Of a stretch of DNA of 64,000 bases, positions 47,326-59,329 are shown one piece after another. The stretch spans positions 61,007,581 through 61,071,580 of the forward strand of contig CM059576.1 in NCBI GenBank assembly GCA_030386875.1, in the 5' to 3' direction. This stretch comes from Morinoia aosen. Lineage: Eukaryota; Arthropoda; Malacostraca; Amphipoda; Talitridae. How positions within the stretch are numbered: the stretch's first letter is position 1; each line of letters begins with the position of its first letter. Position numbers and translations under genes: made by a program. The notes beneath the pieces were generated by a model, which worked only from the letters and a program-made list of their open reading frames with translations, had not been told where the DNA came from and did no database searches.

Positions 47326-49929
47326 TTGGAAAACGGGATTATTTCCCAAAAGATTTCCATTCCGTAAGAAACTGCATTTTGTACGGACATTTATTCGTGT
47401 TAACAGTGAGACCTGTTCTTCAATTTTATCTTAGCAGAGAAAATTTCAATCTAAAATAATTCCATTGATCATTTGTAAATTCCCTGACAATCATTTAGAG
47501 GATATTCACACATGAACATTAGATCTTCAGTAACTATAGTTCTTTTTCAGATAAGTTAAATCGTTAAACAAAAATGTTTATTTGACCATTGAATACATTC
47601 AACACGCGTCAGACGAAGTTACAAGGTCAAGAGTTGTTGGAAATGACCCAAGTTTCATCTCATTAATTTCACGACACCGGCTTTTTTCGTGTATTTAATA
47701 ATCAATGGTGGAAGCTAAATAATAATCCGAAGGACAGAAATCGCACTGAGATCAATTTTGTCACAAAACCGACACGATTTTGTGTGTCAAGTTCTTACAA
47801 AACCGGCATACAAAAGTGAGTCAACAATAAACATCGTCAGTCTTTGTATTATGACACACTTTCGTGTGTCATGGGGTTATGCGGCACAGATAAGTGTGCG
47901 AACCATGACACACCTAATAAAATTCAATTTTTTTTCAATTTTTTTCAAAGTTGCCGAAAAGTTATTGCACTGAATGTGTCCGGGTTTTTAACGTATAAAG
48001 TTCATAGGTTGATTCTGCACTGCTTATGAAACTCACATTGGTTATATTTTCACTTCAATTAAAGTGGCATGTAAGCGTCACAAATAGAATCGAGAAAGAG
48101 GGAAGGCGTTGAATTACCACTTATGGGCGGATATGGGAGGCTGAATTTCCTGGCTTATTGGAAAAAACTTCATTTGCTGCTGTGAATATACCGGATATAA
48201 AGCTATTCCTGGTCATTTCTGCAAATTCTAAATAAATTTCTTCGTTTTTTCTTACATAGTTTATAAATTCTTTTCGGTGAAAAAGAAATTCTCAAGTATC
48301 AGTCAAAAAACTTAATCACAATTTCTAAAATCTTCTTCACCTTTTGAGAACAAAACTAACAGTATCGAAATAGCCTGAGCAGATTATTAATAAAAAATGA
48401 ATAATTTCATACACACATATGCTCCTGATTTCAACATCATGTAACACAATGGATAATGACAGAGAATGCAAAACTAAGTTTTTAAATTGAGTTTGCTAAA
48501 GTGTATCTCACAGAGATTGAGTAAAATACCATCGTGTCACTGAGTCAAAAACTCTCAAAATGAAATTTTCAATTTTATTTTCTATTTCTTGGAAATTTCA
48601 TTGATGATCATTTCAAGCAGAAATTGATTCTTATTAACAATGTACTGAGTTTGATAAGGAAAATCTAGGTCGACTTATTGAGAAGCGCAAATTTAACATG
48701 TTTATCTAGAAATCACTTCAAATAAACTTGAAACTCGATGAACTTCAAAGCATTTAGGAATAAGCGATGAAGCCTCCTTACCAGGGTGAGGAATAGGTAC
48801 GCATTATGGTATGCTCAATATTTATAGCAATAGTAATCAAAATTCATCGATTTCCTTCAGGAACAAATTTTCTCAGTGCAATACATTGTATTTAATTTTA
48901 TGGCACTTCTATGAGTGGTTCTGCTTCAGAATGATTTCATTTCCCGTAGTTTCTAGTCTAAGAATCATTTACTTACCAGAAGTCGAACATCACAACGCTT
49001 TGAAATACATTGCGCGGCCCTATAACAAATGAAGGTGGATATATCTTAGCTCGTTTATTGAATATAACTAACTGATCGTGTTTTCTGCAATTGCCGCAAC
49101 ATTGTAATGTTTGTGTTAATTATAATGTCATGTTTTCATCTCACGAGCTCTAGTTTTCAGTTAAGACAAAAAATCCATTCACCAGTTGAAAGAAAAAAGA
49201 GGTTTGCCATCCAGAAGCCATAAAAAATCTGCACGTATTTCCATTCTCTGTAAGTTCATTTTCAGTGTTCAATAATGGCATTAATTTTGATGAACTTGCG
49301 GGGAAATGCCACTTGCGGGAACAACTGTTCGAGCCAAAGAAAAACGTAAAAGACGTACACTTGTTATGATAGATCTGAGTTCATTAGTATAAATATATTT
49401 CATTTTTATCCACACTAAGCTGCAAACAAAGAGCAGCTACTTTCCCAATCAGAAATTATCTTGGGAATCTTCGATGCTTATGTTGGGAAGGCCCACGATG
49501 TTCCGTCATATTATTGTGGGACAAGACCACTTATTATGGTGGGCTTATCTTGGGCTCATGTCGCGTTTATTGAGGGATGCTTCCCACAATATGGCCCATG
49601 ATATATAACTGTATATACAGGGACAATCCCACGCAAAGCCGATTATTCTGGGCAGCTCCCATGCATTATCTTAGCCATTTCCCTCAATAAACCTGATAAA
49701 CAAGAGGGATTTTAGTGGGATGTTCCCCCACTAATTTTTGTTCGATTATTGTAGAGTAAACCAAACCCACTTGCTACATTCGGTCACTGTAATGATTGGT
49801 AATTTCTATTCTTTTCCCTGTTCGTCCAGTCTATTTTGAGTTGCTCACTAAATAAAGAGATTTGGCGCTATTTCAAACCATACAAGGAAAATGAAAATTT
49901 GTATACTACTTTATTGGTGTATTATTACT
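47326..49929. other. Region 3' of the DUF4806 gene; non-coding with a motif field
   Basis: No exon was recognised. At 49,440-49,790 variants of TTATT.TGGGA and their complements recur about every 20-30 bp. A small palindrome ATGACACACTTTCGTGTGTCAT lies near 47,850. The AATAAA on the minus strand (49,915-49,910) serves the DUF4806 gene. Confidence 0.5.
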
Positions 49930-49976
49930 CTATACTTCCTGCGCATCTTCAGTTGCGTCGGCCATCACGCTGACAC
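49930..49976 (-). CDS. DUF4806 gene terminal exon
   Basis: The acceptor is TTATTTCCAG|GTGTC; 47 nt. It encodes an acidic tail VSVMADATEDAQEV and TAG at 49,932-49,930. AATAAA follows 15 nt later on the minus strand (49,915-49,910). The frame and phase fit exon 5 exactly. Confidence 0.82.
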
Positions 49977-52900
49977 CTGGAAATAAAATACATTATATAC
50001 AACAACGTAACTACTATGATGCAGAAGCGTACGGATAATATCAACCACTACGAACCATGTTTGCCGAATTTTAATTATCTAGAACCATCCTATAAAAAGC
50101 TAAGTGAAAAACGACAAGTAGGTGCGATGTATTACTTTTATTCTACGAGTGTGTACAATCTAACCAGGTGAAACGCGCAAAAATTATAACCATGCGGTAG
50201 ATGAACGCATACCTGATGTAACCTATAGATCACACTAATTATTGCACTTTTGTAAGCTGTGGATAATTTATTAGCTGATATAGCAACATCGCATGGTCTC
50301 AGTATGAAAAACAATACTCTACTAAACTGCGATATTTTACATCACAATTGAGCCAGATATTGTACGACGACCTGATGAAGAAAGAGAGGCTCATTAAGTA
50401 ATTAAAATCCTAAAATAACAGTAATAATAATATACAATAGGCCTTTACCCCACAGGAGAGTGGCCGACCTCAGAGCCCATTCATTCTCCCCCACATATCA
50501 CTCACACACACACACTTATTTCCACATATCAACCCTCTGAGGTGAACGGGGCCTCTCCGGTTTCCCGTGCTGCTTGGGTCAGAGCAACACGGATCTCTCT
50601 GTGACTTCTGCAGCCGAAGCCACAACATGGTGGACCGCGCCCAACCCCCCCCCCCCTCCCCCCCCCCCCTTCTTCCTTTCCTCAGCAGCTCGGAGCTGAG
50701 CTCAAGTGCGGGGGGAAAATCCAGCCAGAGCTACGTCAAAAACATTCATCATTCTACACTCCTCTCCACCTTGCTCTATTAAGGGCGCACTCTTGCATCC
50801 TCCACTTTTCAACTCCTCTCGTACTAAAAGAACTTTTCACACAGTTCATACACACGGTTGGTAGTCTCCCCCTACTTCTGCATCCCATAGCCTCAAGCCA
50901 TAATCTCCTTCACCAGCCTACCAAACCCAATCTTATCATATGCCCAACCACCTTAACGTGCTTATCCACTCGCTCTTCGAGTAGTCAAATCACTCCTGCT
51001 CTCCACCTGACCTCCTCATTTCTCACCTTATAAAACAAGCTTACACCCACCATCCCACCTTTGTTCTCCCTTAAAATAATATACGTCCACTTCAATATCA
51101 CTTACAAGCTCAATTGAGTGGGGGTTCTGAGTTTTTCTATGCCTCGTAGATTGAATTCATAACAGAAGTTTTCCCGTAAGCTAACTTGAAGAAATACCGA
51201 GAGAAACTGCTTAAAACTAGATTGTTTTCGTGATCAAATGTATAGGAAATAATTACCAGGTTTAATACGACGCTTTGCCCTTCCGCCGTCCCAGTCACGG
51301 GTTCCTCGCAACACTGTTTTGCAAGCTTCCAACGCCTCTTCTGTCGTCAATTTATGAAGACTTGTTATTCGATCTGAAATAAAAAAATCAGCTATAGCTA
51401 TTTGGAAATATAAATATTGATACTTTCACTAAACATGGCCAGGTACCAAGCTTCAAATCTCAAATGAATCAACTTGGAAGAGATGGAGGTGCCATCCCAT
51501 GGTGATACAAAATGGAACCAATAAACCCTCCTCACTGAAGAGGAACCCTATCTCTCCGTTTTTTAGAGCCTTGCAATATGATTAGCCATTCCGTCAAAAA
51601 ACCAACGTAACGAAATGCAGACCGTACTAAATTGCGCACCAACAGTTATCACTGGATGCGCACACGACAATCCAACAAGATTTGCATACAGTGACACATA
51701 TACGCTCAATCCTTAACCATCTCAAACACGTAGCCATCACATCTGAGGTAGTGAACACTGCGCACCAATAAGACACCACTCTTGAACGCATACTTGCAGA
51801 AAATTTCGCCGGAAATCCGCACGACACCACAATACCGCTATCACACACACGACACCGTACACAGAGATGGCACAGAGATGTGAACTACCCCGGTCCCCGA
51901 AGACCTATGGCGGTTGAGGCAGGCAATTGGTTGCTCAAAGGGAGCTGGTTTGGTAGTGCATCATTATCGAGGTGGGGTCATTAAACGGCTACAAACTTTG
52001 CTCCAGTTTTTATTTAATCGAATTATACACAATTGCTAGTGCAAGTTGTTAATTCTAAAGTTTGAAACGGGCTTAATAACTGACATGTTACGTAAATTTT
52101 AGCAAGAACTTCTAATAAGATCTACCTTAGTCGAAGGTTTGAATGCATGTAGCAAAGGCGTGACTCTACGATTGGTCACGTAAAACTAAGTTACATTAAT
52201 CTTGCACTTGAACACAACAGAGTGATAGAACTAAAACAAAGTATCGTTAAGAAATGGGAAAATATTACTCACCAACAATTGGTTTGCAAACAACGTGTGT
52301 CTTGAATGAATGCTTTGTGTGCGCCCTCTTCTCTCCAAGCCCAGAAAAGGAAAATTGAACAGCCAAGTCCCGTGTCATCATTCTCTTCATGATAAGTCTG
52401 GCAGTATCACTTGGCTTAGCACCGATTACACTGTTTAAGGTCGGTTTCTGTGTGGAATAATTAATAAGGTTGAAAACATTCTGCACAGATGAGATTCGAA
52501 CGCATTGCGCACTGCTTATATCGCCGAATTAGGGAGTTTACTATATATGCTGTAGTTTGCCACAGCTGGGTTAATACACCGCTCGTGATTTTGAGTTAAT
52601 TTCACGTCACACTTCTATAATGTATTAAAAATAGCGTTCTTACATGAAAGCTGCTAGAAAACGGTGACGTACACTGCGCTAAAGTTTCAAGTTGAGAGGA
52701 AGCTCATACCTTAACACATGTGGTAGCTACTTCAACGGTATCATATAAAGGAATTTACTGAATATAAATGTTCCAGCAAATAAGTATGATACACACTACA
52801 CAAGTATCTGATAATTTTTCATGCCAGTATCTTAGAAATAAAATTAAGATTGTATTGCTTTTAGCTTGCATAAACTTTTTTGTTTTCCACAAATACACGA

Positions 52901-55892
52901 AAAAAGAAATTGAAAACCTTCTGATGAAAATTTACAAAATGATATGGGCTGTTCGCAGGGGGTTATCAAAAGAAACAGTGCCCATGCAAAGACAATGTTC
53001 GCTATGTTGTCCTCGCATCATGAGTTAGCTAGTTAGTTATATTAGTGTTTGAGCCAACCAATCCACAACAAAGGTGATCCAAAGAAGAATAATGATGATG
53101 AGATTATTTAGCATGGACCCGTAAGTGAGATATCTATGTATGCACGAGGTGTGAACCTTCACAGGACATCCTTGTGAAGTAACACATGTGTGTTGCCACT
53201 CAGGACACTAAGCGCATACACACAGCAAGCCAGGAAAAAGTTTGAAAAAGAAAAAAGTTCAAGAAGAGAGTAGAGGGTGTTAAGTAAAAGAATAGCAGTA
53301 AGCCGAAAAATTTGGTTCTCAACTCATCAATAACCTAATCTGTTTCCGCAAGAAAAGAAGAGCCTATCCAACCATCGCACCAGGAATATTGCATTCAATC
53401 TGAACGGAGCTAAGTCAAAATTGTAAAGCATTTATCACATGTTTATATCATATTTTGTTTGATTGATGTTCGAGAACCCAATAAGCATGCCACAGTACAT
53501 ACGTATGTGTTCACAGCAGGTTCACATCAAGAAGACATCTTGATGTAAACATCTACATTAACAGCAGGTTCACAGCTACAAAACAAAGAAAACTAATTGA
53601 TCACATCTACCATTTTCTTCCGTTTCCAAATGTGAACAAATCCATTATCAACCTGGATGTATTAACTATGAGCAATTTCCAAAGAATGTGAGTTACATCC
53701 CCCTCGCCGATAGGTCCTGAAATCATCCGTAAGTAACATGTATACAAACCCTAGGTGACAGAAATATTGCATCTTAAAACAAAAAAAGGAAAACTGATAT
53801 CACAACTGATTTTGCATTGCTCATCTTAAATTTCCCCCTCATCCAAGAACTTGTGGTACAGGTTGCAAATTTGGCGCAAGCAATACTACGCCATCTCATT
53901 TGAGGTGTTTCAGAGTGGCTGAGCGTTTGATTGAAATTTCACTAAACGCTTCAGAGACGAGTACATATTTTTCGAAGTGTATTTTGGCATATTATGACCG
54001 ACAGGGCCTGGACAAGAGCTATCCCAAGTAAAAATTGTTTCTCACTGCCCTGTAACGTATGAAGCAATGCTAGCCATAAACTATCATTAGTTCTTGAGCT
54101 TTACATTTTACATACCAAAGACTCGTGCTCAAGAAGTTCACAGAGTCCATCCATTGACGATGCTGGAGGAGGAAAGTGGGAGCCCGTACCACTGTTCTCC
54201 TGAATGGCCTGCATCATGAAGTCCACCTTCTTGTGCATTGTAGACATTTGTCCATTTAAAGCTTCCACTCTGTCCTCCAGTGCTTGAATTTTCAGTTGTG
54301 TAGCAGAGTCACAGCTGTAAATGTTGTCTTTCCATATTAAGGGTCAAAATTATGTTGGCAGCATAAACAGATTTATGTCCACTACAAACAAAGCTACTAA
54401 TCACTACTGTATTGTTCTGTGAGAAGCAGGTTGCCGAAAGTTTATACGCCTCAAAATGTACATCAAGGCTAGCCATAAATCTATATTATATAATTGATAC
54501 AAGACCATCAAGTTGGAGCAATAGCTAGGTCATAAATAACAATAAGTAAAAGTCAAAAGCTCAGAAATGCCAAGAGCTGTAATACATTTTCACCAGTCTT
54601 TTTTATCCTGCTATTTTTGAAAGCTATAATGTCATAGAATACATTGTAAATGTTCCTTACCAAGCCCTCTTTGTAGGGATGATGTTAGGCGTAAAGCAGG
54701 GAACCTCTTCAGTTCGGGCAGTGATAGATGATCCTGAACTGGTTGCCTCAATTGCTTCAGTTTCAACATTCGATTCTTCATAGGTGGAGTACAGCTTCCG
54801 GACACACCTTTCAAAGGAATCTGAAAGAAATTTTTCAGTTGGTTATTTTTTGAAACATTTTTTTAAACTTCTGGCATTTTGTACTACAATGTGTTCTCAA
54901 AGTTTTTGTATGTTTTAATTATCCACATCAGGGTTCACACACAAACTGAATACAGTGCACAGCCAATTTAAGCTATAGCAGACTAAAACTCAAGGACAAA
55001 AATATGTATATTGGTCTTGTTTTTATATCATACACTATTACCGGCAATATTTTGAAAAATATTGTATGCTTTTTACACAAAATTTTATTTCAACAGCTGC
55101 TAAGTAGCTAAGTGTTCAGGTAAAAATAAAAAAAACACATTAGCTAAATCTGGTTTTAAGTAGGTACTCTAACTATACCAACTCTACTCTAAAAAAATTA
55201 TGTTTAAGAATGTTAACTTTTTTTCATCAAATGGCAGTTAAAGAAGATGGGCAAGCATGTTACATTAATATTGATGCATATAATAAATGCTCATACATAA
55301 TTCAATATCAGGAGAAAACATTAAATAACTAACGATTGAAGCCACATACTGATTCAATTAGAACATGAAGATGTTTTATACATGAGGAATGGTAACCAGT
55401 CACACACAGATCACAAAATTACAATATTAAATTTAAGTAATAGCTATAGCTATCGGGAACACTTAATATAGCATTTACTGATAAGTACTAAGCTATGAAA
55501 TGAGTGCACTGTAATGCATAACTGTTGATGTTGTTTTGCAAACTTCAAATATAACCTTAGATCAAGAAGTAAGTGAAAAAAATTCATGGATGAAATTTTT
55601 TTCCAAGGACTATTTAAGGATGTGTTAACATTACATTCTTTATTCTGATTAAAGAATGCTACTTACTTGAATGACAGAGAGGTGAAATCTTGTAGATTTT
55701 CCATTCTTCACTGGCTTTGTAATTGGAAGATGCAAGTAATCTTGGGTTTTTTGTTGGGTATCTGCATTTCTTGCGTTTCTTATCCCAGCTGACTATCCAC
55801 GCGGAGGGAATTACATCATTGGATTTTCCATATCCAATAAATCTGACTCCTACATATTTCTTGAGTTCATCGAGTTTTAAATGTTGTATCAT
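49930..55892 (-). CDS. DUF4806-family protein, complete six-exon gene
   Basis: Six exons join to 924 nt (307 residues plus stop): 55892-55667, 54820-54661, 54314-54116, 52447-52273, 51373-51257 and 49976-49930. All have GT/AG sites and consistent phases. The N-terminal part (1-70) is a small basic domain (VGVRFIGYGKSNDVIPSAWI, ending EEWKIYKIS), as in other arthropod DUF4806 proteins. A Ser/Thr-rich linker follows (76-128). Next comes a coiled coil at about 131-165 (LKIQALEDRVEALNGQM, then KKVDFMM). The C-terminal DUF4806-like region (about 190-290) holds LNSVIGAKPSDTARLIMKRM, DLAVQFSFSGLGEKR, a following SFK and EALEACKTVLRG. The coiled coil suggests oligomerisation; molecular function is not established. 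Family placement comes from pattern memory. Confidence 0.85.
50645..50670. repeat. Poly-C tract
   Basis: Two C runs (about 12 and 11) separated by CT-rich bases. Next to it are C/T-rich sequence and, at about 50,504-50,516, a short (CA)n. Confidence 0.9.
50720..51040 (-). pseudogene. LINE reverse-transcriptase C-terminal remnant
   Basis: The minus strand from about 51,033 reads VRNEEVRWRAGV, then EERVDKHVKVVGHMIRLG, and later GVEKWRMQECALNRARWRGV. These match the (N)EEVRRR..V, RWLGH..RM and A.(D)RARWR signatures at the end of many LINE ORF2 proteins. Frames are broken. Sequence below it, down to about 50,430, may be the 3' UTR. It sits in the last intron of the DUF4806 gene, same strand. Confidence 0.65.
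51257..51373 (-). CDS. DUF4806 gene exon 5
   Basis: The acceptor is TTATTTCAG|ATCG and the donor AAACCTG|GTAATT; 117 nt. It encodes DRITSLHKLTTEEALEACKT, then a basic GGRAKRRIKP end. Confidence 0.85.
51400..52260. other. DUF4806 intron 4, nothing recognised
   Basis: A minus-strand open frame of 73 codons at 51,627-51,848 has no ATG start or family match, and the stretch looks like repeat-derived DNA. Confidence 0.4.
52273..52447 (-). CDS. DUF4806 gene exon 4
   Basis: The acceptor is TTCCACACAG|AAACC and the donor TTGTTG|GTGAGT; 175 nt. It holds the core of the C-terminal domain: a G-x-x-P/S-D turn, KRMMTRDLAVQFSFSGLGEK and a following Ser-Phe-Lys. Confidence 0.87.
54116..54314 (-). CDS. DUF4806 gene exon 3 (coiled coil)
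   Basis: The acceptor is ATTTACAG|CTGTG and the donor TCTTTG|GTATGT; 199 nt. It encodes a heptad-patterned helix (QLKIQALEDRVEALNGQMST), then a Pro/Ser linker, and DGLCELLEHESL leading into the C-terminal domain. Confidence 0.85.
54661..54820 (-). CDS. DUF4806 gene exon 2
   Basis: The acceptor is TTTCTTTCAG|ATTCC and the donor GGGCTTG|GTAAGG; 160 nt. The joined frame reads NSFERCVRKLYSTYEESNVE, then a Ser/Thr/Glu-rich stretch. This is not the longest open frame here, but it is the only one that fits both neighbours. Confidence 0.82.
55667..55892 (-). CDS. DUF4806 gene exon 1 (start codon)
   Basis: ATG at 55,892 (MIQHLKLDELKKYVG); an upstream in-frame GTG is not needed. The donor is TCATTCAA|GTAAGT; 75 codons plus 1 nt. 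Minus-strand CCAATATTAG|GAGTGAC at 55,919-55,918 could be the acceptor of a leader exon. Confidence 0.85.
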
Positions 55893-55957
55893 GATCACAC
55901 AAATTTTCTAGTCACTCCTAATATTGGAAAAAATAAAATAGTATTGTACATCACTTT

Positions 55958-56020
55958 CGTGAACGCAGGTTCTACATCGTACATCGTGAACGCAGGTTCT
56001 CCGTGAACGCACGCTCCGAG
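55958..56020. repeat. Short repeats upstream of DUF4806 start
   Basis: CGTGAACGCAGGTTCT occurs at 55,958 and 55,985, with a third variant (CGTGAACGCACGCTCC) at about 56,002. The block lies 65-130 bp upstream of the ATG and may be part of the promoter or leader. Confidence 0.7.
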
Positions 56021-57390
56021 TCACCGGAGCTAAATTACTAAGAATGTGAGGGAAGGAAAAATTCCACGACGTGCAAAAGTAAAACTATGTGCCCGTGAAT
56101 GTGCCCTCTACCTAACTAAATGTTGACAGTGAATTTCAGTGTCGAATTGACTCAGTTGTGTTCATTTTAACAAGCAGATCACAGTGAGTGGCGCGATGTG
56201 TAAAGTTGTGGAGCTATGCTGCTGCGTCGAAAAAAAAATAGAAAGTGTACTCTGGTAATTTCGCATCTTTTTGGGAAAATAACAGTGACCATCATTCGTG
56301 AACTATTTCTATGTTACAATAGAGCATGAATGTTGAAAAATCTCTAACGTACACAATCAATTTGTGATTCACCAAATTGGCTTACATTATTATCTTGTTC
56401 TTTTGATGGACATTGTTGGTTAACTATAGACGTAAAATCTGAGAAGGATAAAAAACTTTTTCATCTTCGGTTTCTCTCATCTGTTGTTGCAAAAAAAACA
56501 TCATGTTGAGTGTATATGACGCCAAATTTAGACATTTAATTCACAAAACTGTGTTTCAAATTACTTTTCCTGTAAGTAACGGTCGTTTTATCGAGAAACT
56601 TTGTTGAAATAGTGACGTATAACGTGGAAGAGGGAATACAATTATTGTAAATGTGAAACGTTGTGAAACTGAGCGAGTAAAATGTGAAACCCTGTACATG
56701 TCTGAAACTATAGACCTTTACGAGGGCTCTGTCATACTACTGTCATACTAAAATTATACAATCAGTGAATGGGTTTGCTACCTGGGGAACTGCGAAAAGA
56801 AAAAAATAACTTTTGTCTCATTTCTGCTTAAAGCAGGGCAATTTAAATACGAAGCTAACAAAGCAGTGCTAGCAACTGTGGTGAAATAGAATAAATTAGG
56901 TATATATATATTTGGCAAAATCACATCAAATTTCATTTTTGGGCTAAATTCCGCGATACTATAACATTTTAAAGAAGGGTAAACATTCTGCGGGGCTACA
57001 AACATTGGAATGTGTTGTGTGTCGTATCGGCGAGGGTCGGCTCTTTGGGCAGCGCTCTCAAGTGCTTGAAACGGGATGTCATAGATCAAAGTCACTCGGC
57101 GGTTGGCGCTTCGTCCAAACTTCTACGGTTCAGGCGTCCACAAAACACAAACACACAATCTTGAACACAAAACACATCCAGGCAACACAACACAAGTCAC
57201 ACACACAACACACGGGTAGGCGTGAGCGAGCCCCCTTCAAACAAGCGAGGGTTAGCTTCGAGGAGGTAGGGGCTGGCTCATGGGGTGACCGCGGCTGCTC
57301 TACCAATGAGAATCAAGAAGTAGAGTAGGCAAGGAGGTGTGTCAGAGAACGCACCAGTTACATTTCGGCAACCCGAAGCAAGCAAGATTT
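56021..57390. other. Intergenic region between DUF4806 gene and 57.4-kb promoter
   Basis: No confident gene. Frames of 105 and 107 codons overlap on opposite strands at 56,778-57,328; neither resembles a known family. A CA-rich stretch (CACAAACACACA) lies at 57,140-57,220. Confidence 0.45.
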
Positions 57391-57393
57391 CTA

Positions 57394-57475
57394 CCAATCA
57401 CAAGTGAAACACGTGATCTTTGCGAGGGAACAATCGCGAATGATCTGGAAAAGAAAACAAGCGAGAGTATATAAG
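57394..57475 (+). promoter_or_regulatory. CCAAT and TATA promoter-like block
   Basis: CCAAT (57,394-57,398) and TATATAAG (57,468-57,475) lie about 75 bp apart, with ACACGTGATC (E-box) between. Expected initiation is about 57,500, near ACATTC. It could belong to a rightward gene or be inside an LTR starting near TGTGTCAGAG (57,339), just after purine-rich AAGGAGG. Confidence 0.45.
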
Positions 57476-57499
57476 CGGCGGACAAGTACATTCTAGAGG

Positions 57500-58347
57500 G
57501 ATTTTTTGAGCGCACGTGAGAGACTGCGCGACGTCTGAGAGTGCACTACACCGCAGGTCGGCCTCGTCGGCTGGCCTTATACCCAACTGCAACTTGAAAG
57601 TTAATAATTCGAGGCACATAAAACAACGTTGGACGTCGGAAGTCATTGGAGCACCGTCTTACAAAGGAAGCCTAATCGAAGTAAACCAGCCTCGCATCGG
57701 GGATCGTCATGAATAAACGCGTCGGAGATTCAACCAAGAGCAATCAACATCTGTGCATCGGGGTCGAACTCACAATCAACTGCAGCGGCAGTCGTCAACA
57801 TTGCAAATGGCAAACAGTTAAGATCGCTCACCAACATTGCAAGGTTCAACGCATGAAACTACAATGAATCAGCTCACAACCGCTTCAAGGGATCAGCTGC
57901 CCGTAGAAAGAAGCGGGGGAGGGCACCACTGCAGCGAGGTAGCAAGAGATCAGCCTACGCCAGCAGCAAGCCTAAGCTGCGACGCGGAACATCAGCAGTG
58001 AGCAATAGCATCGTCAGTGGATACCCATCAGTGAATCATTTATTATCAAAAGGGCGAGTGTTTTATAGTTGTGAGAGCTCTTTTAGGTGGTGATTGAAGT
58101 TCAAATTCAGATGTAGATCAGCACACAGAAAAGTGCTTTTCAAAGTATCGCGAGGAATCATCTAATTTTAGGCAATCAATTTCCTGTGTCTATTTAGTCG
58201 AGGATCGACTTCCCGTTGTATGATTCGACACCGTGTCACAATTCCAGGTTAAATCGTGATGTGTTATTCTAGCAAATATTATGATTTGTGTTACTGTGGA
58301 TGCGTGAATCGTTGTCAACGAGGGAGTATTTGTAACTTGAATGCTCG
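57500..58347 (+). other. Candidate leader exon ending at a splice donor
   Basis: GC-richer than its surroundings, with CAACATTGCA, CAGCAG and AATAAA (57,713) in it. It ends at ATGCTCG|GTAAGC (donor at 58,348). There is no long open frame. Downstream sequence changes abruptly to T/G-rich, as expected for an intron. The downstream exon was not found. Confidence 0.35.
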
Positions 58348-59329
58348 GTAAGCATAACCTTTGTGTCATGTCGTGTTTAAATATTTGCGGCGGTAGAAAC
58401 TTACGTACTTTTCATTGACGCCGTTGTGCCATTTCAAATCATTTCGTCCCCATGCCTTGTGTGTTTATCCACGTGTTTCCCAATAAATTCGTGTTAATCT
58501 TGCTAACTCTTTTATTTTCCAAGTCTGGTATGCAGGTGTACGCAAGCATAAAGGATAATACTATAACATGTTTGGGGGTTGAGACTCCCCCTGCGTGCGT
58601 GATTGGTAACCCTTTTCACGTATCGCGACAGGGAAAATTCTAATTATCCTGTGCAAGCGTACTGTCTGTATATCAGCTTGGAAATTTAAAGGAATTCATT
58701 TTCAGTTGTCCAAAATTTCTGTTTCTTTTAATTCGGTCAAATAGTCGCTCGATAATTAAGCAGAATTTTCTGCAAATACAATTCATCCGTGTCATTTCGT
58801 GGGCATTCCAATTTGGAGTAAAAATTCTAATGTAGAGAGCGGTGCTGTGGGCGTGCTGTACCGACGCCTAACGCCGGTCGCGCGGTTGAAGGACGGAGTA
58901 GTAAAATTTGAGATTCTGGCAGCTGCAGTCGAACCATTTTCTGAGCGCCTTATTTGAAGTGTACGTGACTGTGTGTGATCCATGGCCATTAATTTTCGAA
59001 ATGCTGCGAGAAATTTATACCTTCTGGTATCTTTGCTCATTTTTTTTGTGCCGCTAAGTTTATTGAGTTAATATTGTCTGAGGGAATATTGCATCAAAGT
59101 TCAACTTACTCTATCTTCTTGATAATCTGTTCGATAAAATTTTTCTTGAGGGCTGAATTTTTGGTAGAATCTTTCTATGATCTGTACCATTATTAGAGGT
59201 AACTGAATTTAGGTGTGAAGCATTGGCTGTGGAAAATGACGCATTAACTTCAGCAAACACCGCCTTAGCACAAGTGAATCTTCGAGACAAGTTTACATTT
59301 TTCGGGCTTTGAGACATTTTAGTAATTAA

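Noticed and set aside
57005-57328. 107-codon frame upstream of the 57.4-kb promoter
   Set aside because: The composition is driven by CA-rich repeats, with an overlapping frame on the other strand and no family match.
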